Positions 1 through 5,611 of a stretch of DNA of 6,521 nucleotides are shown here, piece after piece (within the stretch, counting starts at the first letter, position 1; each line of letters begins with the position of its first letter). The stretch comes from Clostridia bacterium (lineage in GTDB: Bacteria > Bacillota > Clostridia > Oscillospirales > Acutalibacteraceae): positions 1 to 6,521 of the forward strand of contig CAAFXF010000032.1 in NCBI GenBank assembly GCA_900766895.1, written 5' to 3'. The notes under the pieces are model-generated. The model made no database searches. It saw only the letters and a list, made by a program, of their open reading frames with translations, and was not told the DNA's origin. A program made the position numbers and the translations under genes.

Positions 1-24
1 CCCTACACGACGCTCTTCCGATCT
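1..24. other. Illumina adapter remnant (5' end)
   Basis: These 24 bases, ending in GCTCTTCCGATCT, match the 3' part of the standard Illumina TruSeq read-1 adapter. They are not genomic. Real insert begins at position 25, only three bases before the stop codon of the first gene. Confidence 0.98.
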
Positions 25-27
25 TGC

Positions 28-813
28 TTATTCAAGTATTGTCATTGCGTAGGCGTTTTCTATTGTTGTGCCGAATATAATGTTGCTTATGTCCTTCGCA
101 GTTTCGTAATCGGCACTTTCCTTATGAGTGACAAAATGATAAGGAACATTAAGACTGTTTGCAAATTCCTTGATACAGTCCGGCACGGTTGCCGAGTGGT
201 ACATTTCTATCAAAACCTCGTCAACGCCGTCGGTGTTATAGCTCGACATATCTATTGATACATAAGGCCTTACTATCAGCACATTTTTGTTGCTGATTTT
301 TTTCTTACCTGTCGGTTGCGGTGCACTCGGCGCTGTGCGGAATTCATCATTAATGTCGGCAGATGATATGCAGTTGCCTTTCTTTATTCCGTTATACGAT
401 ACATACACACCTTCAACACCACTCAACAAATGCTTTACGGCATTGTCAAAATTCGACCTTGCGTTGCTTTGCGGATGCTCAATCGGCTTGTCCGACGCAA
501 CAAGAACAATGCTTTTGTCATAAAATGCGTTTGCAATTATTGATGATGTGTATGCAAGGGTGTCACTGCCATGCAGGATAATAACACCCTTGTATTTTGA
601 AAAATTTATGTTGTTTAGATAATCTATAAGCCTTTGCCACAGAGCCTTTGTCATATTTTCGCTTAAAATCTTAAACGGAGAAGCTCCTTCGAATTCAACA
701 TCATTGTATTCTACAGTATTAAGGATTTTTAAGCAGTTGTCGTCAAGCCCTATGCTGTCGCCTTCTACACTACCGATAGTTCCGCCCAAGCCGATAACAA
801 GAATTTTATTCAT
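28..813 (-). CDS. Asparaginase-family protein, compact and lacking the catalytic lysine
   Basis: A 261-residue cytoplasmic protein of the L-asparaginase / GatD-like family, whose members hydrolyse asparagine or related amides to the acid and ammonia. Seen: the N-terminal nucleophile loop GLGGTIGS, with Thr12 as the expected nucleophile, and HGSDTLAYT at 81-89, the counterpart of the HGTDTM loop, with Ser83 and Asp84 at the Thr/Asp pair. The SDKPIEHPQSNARSNFDNAV stretch at 107-126 fits the following conserved loop. In the next block, usually R-x-V-T-K or N-R-T-T-K, this protein has KGNCISSAD (145-153), so the catalytic Lys appears to be Ser150 or Ser151. The protein ends about where family members begin their last 40-60 residues (usual length about 320-340). 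I chose the ATG at 813 because AAGGGA (821-826) lies 7 nt upstream; an upstream TTG at 831 lies 5' of that site. It overlaps the fucosidase stop by 8 nt (ATGAATAA), so translation is probably coupled. Family assignment is firm; asparaginase activity is doubtful. Confidence 0.85.
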   Translation of the reverse strand: MNKILVIGLGGTIGSVEGDSIGLDDNCLKILNTVEYNDVEFEGASPFKILSENMTKALWQRLIDYLNNINFSKYKGVIILHGSDTLAYTSSIIANAFYDKSIVLVASDKPIEHPQSNARSNFDNAVKHLLSGVEGVYVSYNGIKKGNCISSADINDEFRTAPSAPQPTGKKKISNKNVLIVRPYVSIDMSSYNTDGVDEVLIEMYHSATVPDCIKEFANSLNVPYHFVTHKESADYETAKDISNIIFGTTIENAYAMTILE

Positions 814-2890
814 AAATCTTTCCCTTGTCAAATTTGATGTTCAGCTCGGTGCCGTCCTTACGCTTAATGCCCTTTGCGTAGCCTGACCATTCCTTTGGAA
901 TAGCACCGCGCACAAGCATTTCCGCTATACCTGCCGCAACACCGAAGTTGCCGTCAATTTGGAACGGTGGGTGAGCGTCAAACATATTTGGATAACTTCC
1001 GCCACCCGGACGTTTGATTCCTCTTGGGTTAATAGGGCGAAGTTGGTTTTTGATAAGCTTAAGCGCATTTTCGGCTTCGTCAAGCCTTGCCCATAGGCAA
1101 ACCTTCCAGCCAAGTGCCCAGCCTGTTCCGTCAAAGCCACGCTTTAATAAGGATTTCTTTGCAGCCTCACGAACCTCGTCACTTTGCTCAACAGCAGATG
1201 GGTATACACAGTAGAGATGGCTGACGTGTCTGTGAGTTACCTCTGTTTCTGCATATTCCTTTGCCCATTCGTTAATTCTTCCGTCAGAGCCGATAGGAAT
1301 ATCCGGAATTTCAGGAGTGTCAAATCCAAATTCTCTGCAGTTTTGGAAAAATTCCTGAAGAATACCGATGTCCATTGTCGGCATATATGTTAAACATCCT
1401 CTTACGCCGTTGTCGTTGTATGTGTTTTCCGGAGAGCTTGACGGACAGGTTACTAATTTTCCGTCGTGCTCAATCAGGTAATCGTTGTAGAAATCAAGCA
1501 CCTTTTTGAAATATGGTTTCATTTCCTCAAACAGCTTTTCGTCCCTTGTGTAGCGGTAATGCTCAAATGCCTCGTTTAGCATCCATGGCAATGAGCTTTG
1601 CCAAAATGCATAGCTTTCGGAGTTTGTTTTGCCTAACGGGTCGCCTGCCGGATAGCTTGCGCCCCAAATATCACTGTTGTGATGAGCACACGAGCCGTTG
1701 CAGTTATAGTAATCTTTTGCAGTTACCTCACCATTTATGCACATATTTTTAGCCTGCTCAAAAAACGGCTCAAAGCATTCGGACAAATTGCATATATCAG
1801 TGCACCAATAATTCATTTCGGTGTTAATGTTGGTTGTATAGCTTGATGACCACGGTGCACGCAAATGCGGATTAAATATACCCTGCAAGGTCATTGCTCT
1901 CGTACCTTGACGCGAGCATGAAATTGTTAGATAACGTCCGTATTGGAACAACAATGCGATTAGGTTGTTGTCGTCGGCACCCTTCTTAAATTGCTTGAGT
2001 CTTTTGTCGGTAGGCACTTCGGCTCTTTCACTGCCAAAGTCTACATCAACTCTGTTAAATAATGAAGAAAAGTCGTCGGTATGCTCCTTCAAAAGCTCGT
2101 TGTATGGCTTTGCGTTTTCAAAATACTTGAGTGCCTTGGGTATTGGGTCGCCAACAGGCATCGACTTAAAATCAATGAAATTTGTTGCAAGTGATACCAA
2201 AAGTGTAAATTCAGTTTGATTTGAAATGACAATGCTGTCCTCGTCAAATACGGCGTTGCCGAGCACCTTAACTGCACCTGCAAAGCGCATAGCCTGCACA
2301 CCGTATTCAAAAACCTTTCCGTCGTTGTAGTAAGGAGGCATACAGATTTCAGGTGCCTGTCCGTCGATAATGAGTGCGTCTGCGTCTGTGTGGCACTTGT
2401 GCTTTAGCTTGCTTGTTATAGTTACCTTTGCGCTGATAGGCTCACTTGCCTTAACATTTACAACTGCTAACTGTGCAGGATAGCTTACAAAAACAGTTTG
2501 GGTAAGCAAATCGCTTTTTGTAACGCTTACACCTGTTGAAATATCCAATGTGCGTATGTATCCCTTTTTGGACGATTTTGAATATTCAATAATTAAATCC
2601 CCAAACGGAAGATATGCTTCGCTCCAGTGACCGTGAAAGTCTCTGTTGGCTATTTCTCTTGCTTTTTTGTGGTCGCCGTCAAATATAGCCTGCCTTAACG
2701 GCTCAAGGTATTCAACTGCATCCTTTTTGTTCAAATCCTTTGGATAACCGGACCATAGGCTGTCCTCGTTGAGAGCAATTCTTTCTGTCTTAAGATTGCC
2801 GAAAACCATAGCGCCTATTCTTCCGTTGCCGACCGGGAGAGCCTCCTCCCATGCCTTTGCTTTTTTCTTGTAGAACAACAAATTTTTCAT
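806..2890 (-). CDS. Glycoside hydrolase family 95, probable alpha-L-fucosidase
   Basis: A 694-residue GH95 enzyme; the family releases terminal alpha-1,2-linked L-fucose (in some members L-galactose) by an inverting mechanism. The N-terminal beta domain carries the family signature WEEALPVGNGRIGAMVFG (14-31) and LNEDSLWSG (40-48). The (alpha/alpha)6 barrel carries NINTEMNYW (354-362), whose two Asn match the water-activating pair N421/N423 of Bifidobacterium AfcA. SPEN (Glu488) is the probable general acid and FQIDGNFG (Asp646) the probable partner base; HHNSDIWG (403-410) and HRHVSHLY (553-560) are further family blocks. There is no signal peptide, so it probably acts in the cytoplasm on imported oligosaccharides. 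The first ATG (2896) is only 2 nt from the GAGG Shine-Dalgarno, so I prefer the ATG at 2890, 8 nt away. It is shorter than the usual 750-800 residues: the segment before IPIGSDGRINEW and the stretch between AEMLV and GAIPKEW look deleted. It is first in an operon with the asparaginase-like gene. Exact linkage specificity cannot be read. Confidence 0.92.
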   Translation of the reverse strand: MKNLLFYKKKAKAWEEALPVGNGRIGAMVFGNLKTERIALNEDSLWSGYPKDLNKKDAVEYLEPLRQAIFDGDHKKAREIANRDFHGHWSEAYLPFGDLIIEYSKSSKKGYIRTLDISTGVSVTKSDLLTQTVFVSYPAQLAVVNVKASEPISAKVTITSKLKHKCHTDADALIIDGQAPEICMPPYYNDGKVFEYGVQAMRFAGAVKVLGNAVFDEDSIVISNQTEFTLLVSLATNFIDFKSMPVGDPIPKALKYFENAKPYNELLKEHTDDFSSLFNRVDVDFGSERAEVPTDKRLKQFKKGADDNNLIALLFQYGRYLTISCSRQGTRAMTLQGIFNPHLRAPWSSSYTTNINTEMNYWCTDICNLSECFEPFFEQAKNMCINGEVTAKDYYNCNGSCAHHNSDIWGASYPAGDPLGKTNSESYAFWQSSLPWMLNEAFEHYRYTRDEKLFEEMKPYFKKVLDFYNDYLIEHDGKLVTCPSSSPENTYNDNGVRGCLTYMPTMDIGILQEFFQNCREFGFDTPEIPDIPIGSDGRINEWAKEYAETEVTHRHVSHLYCVYPSAVEQSDEVREAAKKSLLKRGFDGTGWALGWKVCLWARLDEAENALKLIKNQLRPINPRGIKRPGGGSYPNMFDAHPPFQIDGNFGVAAGIAEMLVRGAIPKEWSGYAKGIKRKDGTELNIKFDKGKIYE

Positions 2891-2897
2891 TGCCATT

Positions 2898-2904
2898 ACC
2901 TCAC
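2898..2904 (-). promoter_or_regulatory. Ribosome binding site of the GH95 gene
   Basis: On the minus strand this reads GTGAGGT. Its GAGG core is 8 nt from the ATG at 2890 but only 2 nt from the ATG at 2896, which favours the downstream start (MKNLLFY). Confidence 0.7.
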
Positions 2905-2924
2905 TTATTTGTTGTTTTTATTTT

Positions 2925-2930
2925 ATTATA
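2925..2930 (-). promoter_or_regulatory. Candidate -10 box for the GH95-asparaginase operon
   Basis: The minus strand reads TATAAT here, which would place transcription start near 2918 and give a leader of about 28 nt before the ATG at 2890. No good -35 lies 16-18 bp upstream: the nearest candidate, TTGCAA (2943-2948), is only 12 bp away. Seen motif, inferred function. Confidence 0.35.
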
Positions 2931-2955
2931 TATACCGTTTTATTGCAAGAGTTTG

Positions 2956-2983
2956 TTGACAAATAATAATTTGGTGATATAAT
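2956..2983 (+). promoter_or_regulatory. Sigma-A promoter of the riboswitch-controlled gene
   Basis: Perfect -35 TTGACA (2956-2961) and perfect -10 TATAAT (2978-2983), separated by 16 bp. Transcription should begin near 2990, just ahead of the 5' strand of the aptamer closing helix. It is divergent from the GH95 gene, and the two candidate -10 boxes lie about 50 bp apart. Confidence 0.88.
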
Positions 2984-2989
2984 CAAGTA

Positions 2990-3206
2990 GAAATGGCTTA
3001 AATCAAACGGAATCGGGTGAGAATCCCGAGCAACCGCCATTACCGTATTTGATGAAGATTTTGCTTATTATTTTAACACAGCATAGCGGAAAATCCATTC
3101 ACAAAAAACTTGTTAGGATTTGTCTCGCTTGCTTATACCATCGGTAACACGAGAAGGTGCAAAATCAAGCAACGCTATATCATAAGTCGGGAGACGAGGT
3201 TTAAGC
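2990..3206 (+). ncRNA. Cobalamin (B12) riboswitch aptamer
   Basis: The core at about 3006-3046 matches the cobalamin riboswitch consensus: CGGAATC, then GGGTGAGAATCCC forming a stem-loop, then GAGCAACCGCC and CCGTA. The 3' B12 box reads GTCGGGAGACGAGG (3186-3199), close to the consensus AGYCAGGAGACCTGCC. A closing helix is exact: GCTTAAA (2996-3002) pairs with TTTAAGC (3200-3206). A second long-range 8-bp helix pairs GATTTTGC (3057-3064) with GCAAAATC (3159-3166) and encloses a peripheral domain with small hairpins such as TACC-ATC-GGTA (3136-3146). Size, order of elements and position just after a strong promoter fit the family. Known members bind adenosyl-, methyl- or hydroxocobalamin and control B12 synthesis, transport or B12-independent isoenzymes. 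The ligand subtype cannot be decided here. Confidence 0.9.
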
Positions 3207-3207
3207 T

Positions 3208-3246
3208 TTATTTTCGCTTTTGGGCAACGGGAAAGCAAGAAAATAA
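3208..3246 (+). promoter_or_regulatory. Hairpin directly 3' of the aptamer
   Basis: TTATTTTC (3208-3215) pairs with GAAAATAA (3239-3246), continued by GCTTT (3216-3220) with AAAGC (3232-3236) and an AA bulge. That gives 13 base pairs closing an 11-nt G-rich loop. It has no T tract, so it is not a terminator by itself; it may be a spacer or part of the expression platform. A second hairpin, GCATAG-GATAA-CTATGC (3248-3264), follows. Confidence 0.55.
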
Positions 3247-3275
3247 CGCATAGGATAACTATGCCATTTTGCATT

Positions 3276-3298
3276 CTCTGCCTTCGCAGAGTTTTTTT
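3276..3298 (+). terminator. Riboswitch-associated intrinsic terminator (attenuator)
   Basis: CTCTGC (3276-3281), loop CTTC, GCAGAG (3286-3291), then seven T. It lies after the B12 aptamer and ends 6 nt before the GAGGAGG ribosome binding site, so transcription that stops here never reaches the gene. This makes it the likely output switch of the riboswitch. The stem is short (6 bp) but GC-rich with a stable CTTC loop. Confidence 0.82.
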
Positions 3299-3304
3299 AT
3301 TTTT

Positions 3305-3311
3305 GAGGAGG
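3305..3311 (+). promoter_or_regulatory. Strong ribosome binding site deciding the start of the secreted protein
   Basis: GAGGAGG is followed by three consecutive in-frame ATG codons at 3314, 3317 and 3320. Spacing is 2, 5 and 8 nt, so 3320 (or 3317) is the best start. The in-frame TTG at 3269 lies upstream of the terminator and is not credible. Confidence 0.8.
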
Positions 3312-3319
3312 TAATGATG

Positions 3320-4660
3320 ATGAAAAAACTTTTATCCGTATTACTGTCGGCAGTTATGATTTTTTCTGCAGTAATCCCTGTCACTGCATTTGCCGAGATA
3401 TCAAAGGCCACAACGCAGGAATCTGTTGCTGTGCAAAGCAGTGTTAATTCAGATATTAAGGGTGCAATCAAATACCTTAATATTGAACAAACGCTTGCAA
3501 ACTCTTATTATGTTCACACACTTGCAAAGGCAGGCGGTGACGTGTCAGGCTATGTATCTGCTCTTGATGAAAACCTTAAGGCAAACAACGGTAAAATCAT
3601 GGTCTCGCAGTCAACCGAACAGTCTGCAACAGAGGATTTGATGTACTATGCTGTTGCCATAGACATCCTAACCTTTTTCGGCAAGGATGTCACTAATTAC
3701 AACGGCTTCAACATTCAACAGGCTTTTGAAGCACTTGCCGAAAAAAATATGACCGTCAGCAATCCGTATTTTTACAGATGCATAATTGAGGCGTGTGTAA
3801 ATATTAAAAACGATACCTTGGGCAAGGCGTTTGCAGATGCCATGTTAAAGGGCTACACAATGGGCAAGGGCTATGATTATTGGGGATATTCATGTGACAA
3901 TACCTGTATGCTTATTGCTTCGATAGCACCTTATAAGGATTTATATATGCCGTATATTGATGATGCCTTAAAGCTTGTTGAGGGCTATAAAAAGGAAAAG
4001 GGCTATTATTCAGATGAAAAGTACCTAACCGATGCAAATGCCGATTCAACTGCTTATGCAATTATGGCATATAGTGCTGTAGGGGATTATGATGCGGCGT
4101 ACAATGCATATAAGCTTTTAACTGCAAATTTTGAAAGCAAGAATAATGACGGCGTATTTATGATAATTCCGTATGGCGGTACACAGCTTGCTGAGGATAA
4201 ATATGCAACAATGGACGCTTTGAGAGCTCTGCCGTATTTTGATGCAACTCAAATTTATCACAATTTTAACGGTAACACCTGTATTGTTTGCGCAACAAAA
4301 AGAGTGGTGTCGGGTAATACTTCAACTCCCAAGCCGGTAGCTCCCGTTCAGCCGTCTAAGCCTGTATCCGTAAAGCCTGCAAAGACTTCGGTAAAAAAGC
4401 TCTCTTCGGGCAAAAAATCAATTACTGTTCAGTGGAAAAAGATAAGCGGCATATCGGCTTATCAGGTTCAGATTGCAACAAATAAGAAGTTTACAAAGAA
4501 CAAAGAGACTTTTAAGGTCAGCAAAAAGTCTACAAAGGTTAAAATTAAAAAGCTAAAGGCAAAGAAAAAATATTATGTTCGTGTTCGTTCGTACAAAACC
4601 GTAAACGGAAAAAGATATTATTCAAATTGGTCTGCAATTAAGACTGTCAAAACAAAATAA
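3320..4660 (+). CDS. Secreted alpha/alpha-toroid protein with C-terminal Fn3 domain, candidate cobalamin-binding
   Basis: A 446-residue exported protein. Residues 1-25 are a Sec signal peptide (MKKLL, hydrophobic core, VTAFA cleavage before Glu26) with no lipobox. Residues 46-310 are a helical-repeat region resembling the prenyltransferase/squalene-cyclase-like toroid: recurring pairs of amphipathic helices, AIDILTFFGKDVTNYNGFN (113-131), DANADSTAYAIMAYSA (238-253) and DKYATMDALRALPYF (293-307). The same fold forms the alpha domain of transcobalamin and intrinsic factor. A linker carries H314-x-F-x-G-x-x-C321-x-x-C324, then a Pro/Lys-rich stretch (335-355). Residues 356-446 form a very basic fibronectin type III-like domain (ITVQWKKISGISAYQVQIA; YYVRVRSYKTVNGKRYYSNW). 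There is no LPXTG, SLH repeat or recognisable DUF4430 beta domain. The cobalamin riboswitch upstream suggests B12 capture or handling outside the cell; this is inference. Alternatives are another ligand-binding toroid or an adhesin. The gene is monocistronic, with a terminator on each side. Confidence 0.85.
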   Translation: MKKLLSVLLSAVMIFSAVIPVTAFAEISKATTQESVAVQSSVNSDIKGAIKYLNIEQTLANSYYVHTLAKAGGDVSGYVSALDENLKANNGKIMVSQSTEQSATEDLMYYAVAIDILTFFGKDVTNYNGFNIQQAFEALAEKNMTVSNPYFYRCIIEACVNIKNDTLGKAFADAMLKGYTMGKGYDYWGYSCDNTCMLIASIAPYKDLYMPYIDDALKLVEGYKKEKGYYSDEKYLTDANADSTAYAIMAYSAVGDYDAAYNAYKLLTANFESKNNDGVFMIIPYGGTQLAEDKYATMDALRALPYFDATQIYHNFNGNTCIVCATKRVVSGNTSTPKPVAPVQPSKPVSVKPAKTSVKKLSSGKKSITVQWKKISGISAYQVQIATNKKFTKNKETFKVSKKSTKVKIKKLKAKKKYYVRVRSYKTVNGKRYYSNWSAIKTVKTK

Positions 4661-4673
4661 TTAACCTAAAACT

Positions 4674-4732
4674 AAATGCTCACTTTTGTGACTGATAAAA
4701 TATAATCGGTCAAAAGTGAGCATTTTTGTTTT
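4674..4732 (+). terminator. Intrinsic terminator after the secreted toroid gene
   Basis: A perfect 15-bp stem pairs AAATGCTCACTTTTG (4674-4688) with CAAAAGTGAGCATTT (4711-4725). The 22-nt interior can extend the helix, and the stem is followed by TTTTTGTTTTT. It starts 13 nt after the stop codon and insulates the B12-controlled unit from the fructose operon. Confidence 0.93.
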
Positions 4733-4745
4733 TACAGTACTGTAA
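4732..4745. promoter_or_regulatory. 14-bp perfect palindrome, candidate operator
   Basis: TTACAGTACTGTAA is its own reverse complement. It lies between the terminator and the regulator promoter, 56 bp upstream of the -35. Possible transcription factor site; the factor is unknown. Seen symmetry, inferred role. Confidence 0.4.
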
Positions 4746-4786
4746 TTTTACCAACAAAAAATATATTTTTGCACGGTTTTGACGAA

Positions 4787-4800
4787 AGTGATTGCTCACT
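4787..4800. promoter_or_regulatory. Inverted repeat next to the -35 box, candidate operator
   Basis: AGTGA-TTGC-TCACT is an inverted repeat that ends 1 bp before the TTGACT -35 box of the regulator-fruK operon, a good place for a repressor. The neighbouring DeoR-family regulator is the obvious candidate to bind it. The TGCTCACT half also occurs in the upstream terminator stem. Confidence 0.45.
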
Positions 4801-4801
4801 G

Positions 4802-4830
4802 TTGACTGATTTTGAATGAAAATGTATAAT
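4802..4830 (+). promoter_or_regulatory. Sigma-A promoter of the regulator-fruK operon
   Basis: TTGACT (4802-4807), a 17-bp spacer, and TATAAT (4825-4830). Transcription would start near 4837, giving a leader of about 25 nt before the ATG at 4862. Confidence 0.85.
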
Positions 4831-4861
4831 TGAGACAGAAGATGAATCACAGGTGATTAAA

Positions 4862-5608
4862 ATGCTTACACAGGAACGAAGACAAAAAATATTGGATTTG
4901 GTGCTTCAAAACGGCTCTGCAAGTGTTACCGAGCTGAGCGAAAAATTTGAAACATCCGAAAGCACTATCAGGCGAGATTTAGTAGCCCTGTCAAATTTGG
5001 GAAAACTAAATAAGGTACACGGCGGTGCAACGGTTCTTTCACAGCAATTTGTGAATAACGAGGATAATAATGAGCAAAAATTCTTAAAGAATATAAATGA
5101 AAAATCCTTGATTGCAAAATATGCCGCAGAGCAGATAAATGATGACGATTTTGTATTTTTGGATGCAGGCACCACAACATATCTGATGATAGATTATTTG
5201 GAAAACTGCAAGGCAACATTTGTTACAAACGGTATCGCTCACAGCAAAAGATTGGCGCAGGCGGGCTGTAAGGTTTTTGTAATCGGCGGAGAGGTTAAGG
5301 AATCAACCGATGCGATTATCGGGCTCGTGGCCGCAACAAATTTGCAAAAATATAATTTCTCCAAAGCATTCATCGGTACAAACGGAGTGAGCGAAAAGCA
5401 GGGCTTTACCACTCCGGATACCGATGAAGCAATGCTAAAGGCAGTGGCAATAGAAAAAAGCTTTGTAGCCTATGTTTTGGCGGATAACACAAAGTTCGGC
5501 AAGGTTTCGGCGGTAACATTTGCTCCGATTGATGCGGCATGCATAGTTTGCGACAGATGTGATGACGAAATCATAAAGGAACGCTCAGTAGTAAAAGAGG
5601 TTGTGTGA
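4862..5608 (+). CDS. DeoR-family transcriptional regulator of the fructose operon (FruR-like)
   Basis: A 248-residue cytoplasmic regulator of normal length for the DeoR/GlpR family. The N-terminal winged helix-turn-helix spans about 6-57, with the family signature SVTELSEKFETSESTIRRDL (21-40) and the wing KVHGGA (51-56). The C-terminal sensor domain has DAGTTT (101-106), VTNG (121-124), IGGEV (141-145), IGTNGV (171-176) and LADNTKFGK (206-214); these loops bind sugar phosphates in family members. The ATG at 4862 is chosen because AGGTGATT, a long match to the anti-Shine-Dalgarno, sits just upstream; the GTG at 4853 lies inside that site. The gene is first in an operon with 1-phosphofructokinase, so by analogy with Gram-positive fruR it probably represses the operon until fructose 1-phosphate rises. 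That effector is inferred from context. Confidence 0.9.
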   Translation: MLTQERRQKILDLVLQNGSASVTELSEKFETSESTIRRDLVALSNLGKLNKVHGGATVLSQQFVNNEDNNEQKFLKNINEKSLIAKYAAEQINDDDFVFLDAGTTTYLMIDYLENCKATFVTNGIAHSKRLAQAGCKVFVIGGEVKESTDAIIGLVAATNLQKYNFSKAFIGTNGVSEKQGFTTPDTDEAMLKAVAIEKSFVAYVLADNTKFGKVSAVTFAPIDAACIVCDRCDDEIIKERSVVKEVV

Positions 5609-5611
5609 TAT

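Noticed and set aside
287..581. Two overlapping plus-strand frames antisense to the asparaginase gene
   Set aside because: They shadow a gene with clear family motifs; neither has a plausible ribosome binding site or recognisable protein features.
3083..3178. ATAGCG (3083-3088) complementary to CGCTAT (3173-3178), a possible pseudoknot across the peripheral domain
   Set aside because: It crosses the better 8-bp helix 3057-3064/3159-3166, and six bases can match by chance; there is no covariation evidence available here.
3269..3319. N-terminal extension of the toroid protein from TTG at 3269
   Set aside because: It would translate through the terminator and ribosome binding site and would bury the signal peptide; GAGGAGG points to the ATG cluster at 3314-3322.
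3259..3471. Minus-strand frame of 70 codons across the leader terminator and signal-peptide region
   Set aside because: It is antisense to the terminator, ribosome binding site and start of a well-supported gene, and shows no family features.
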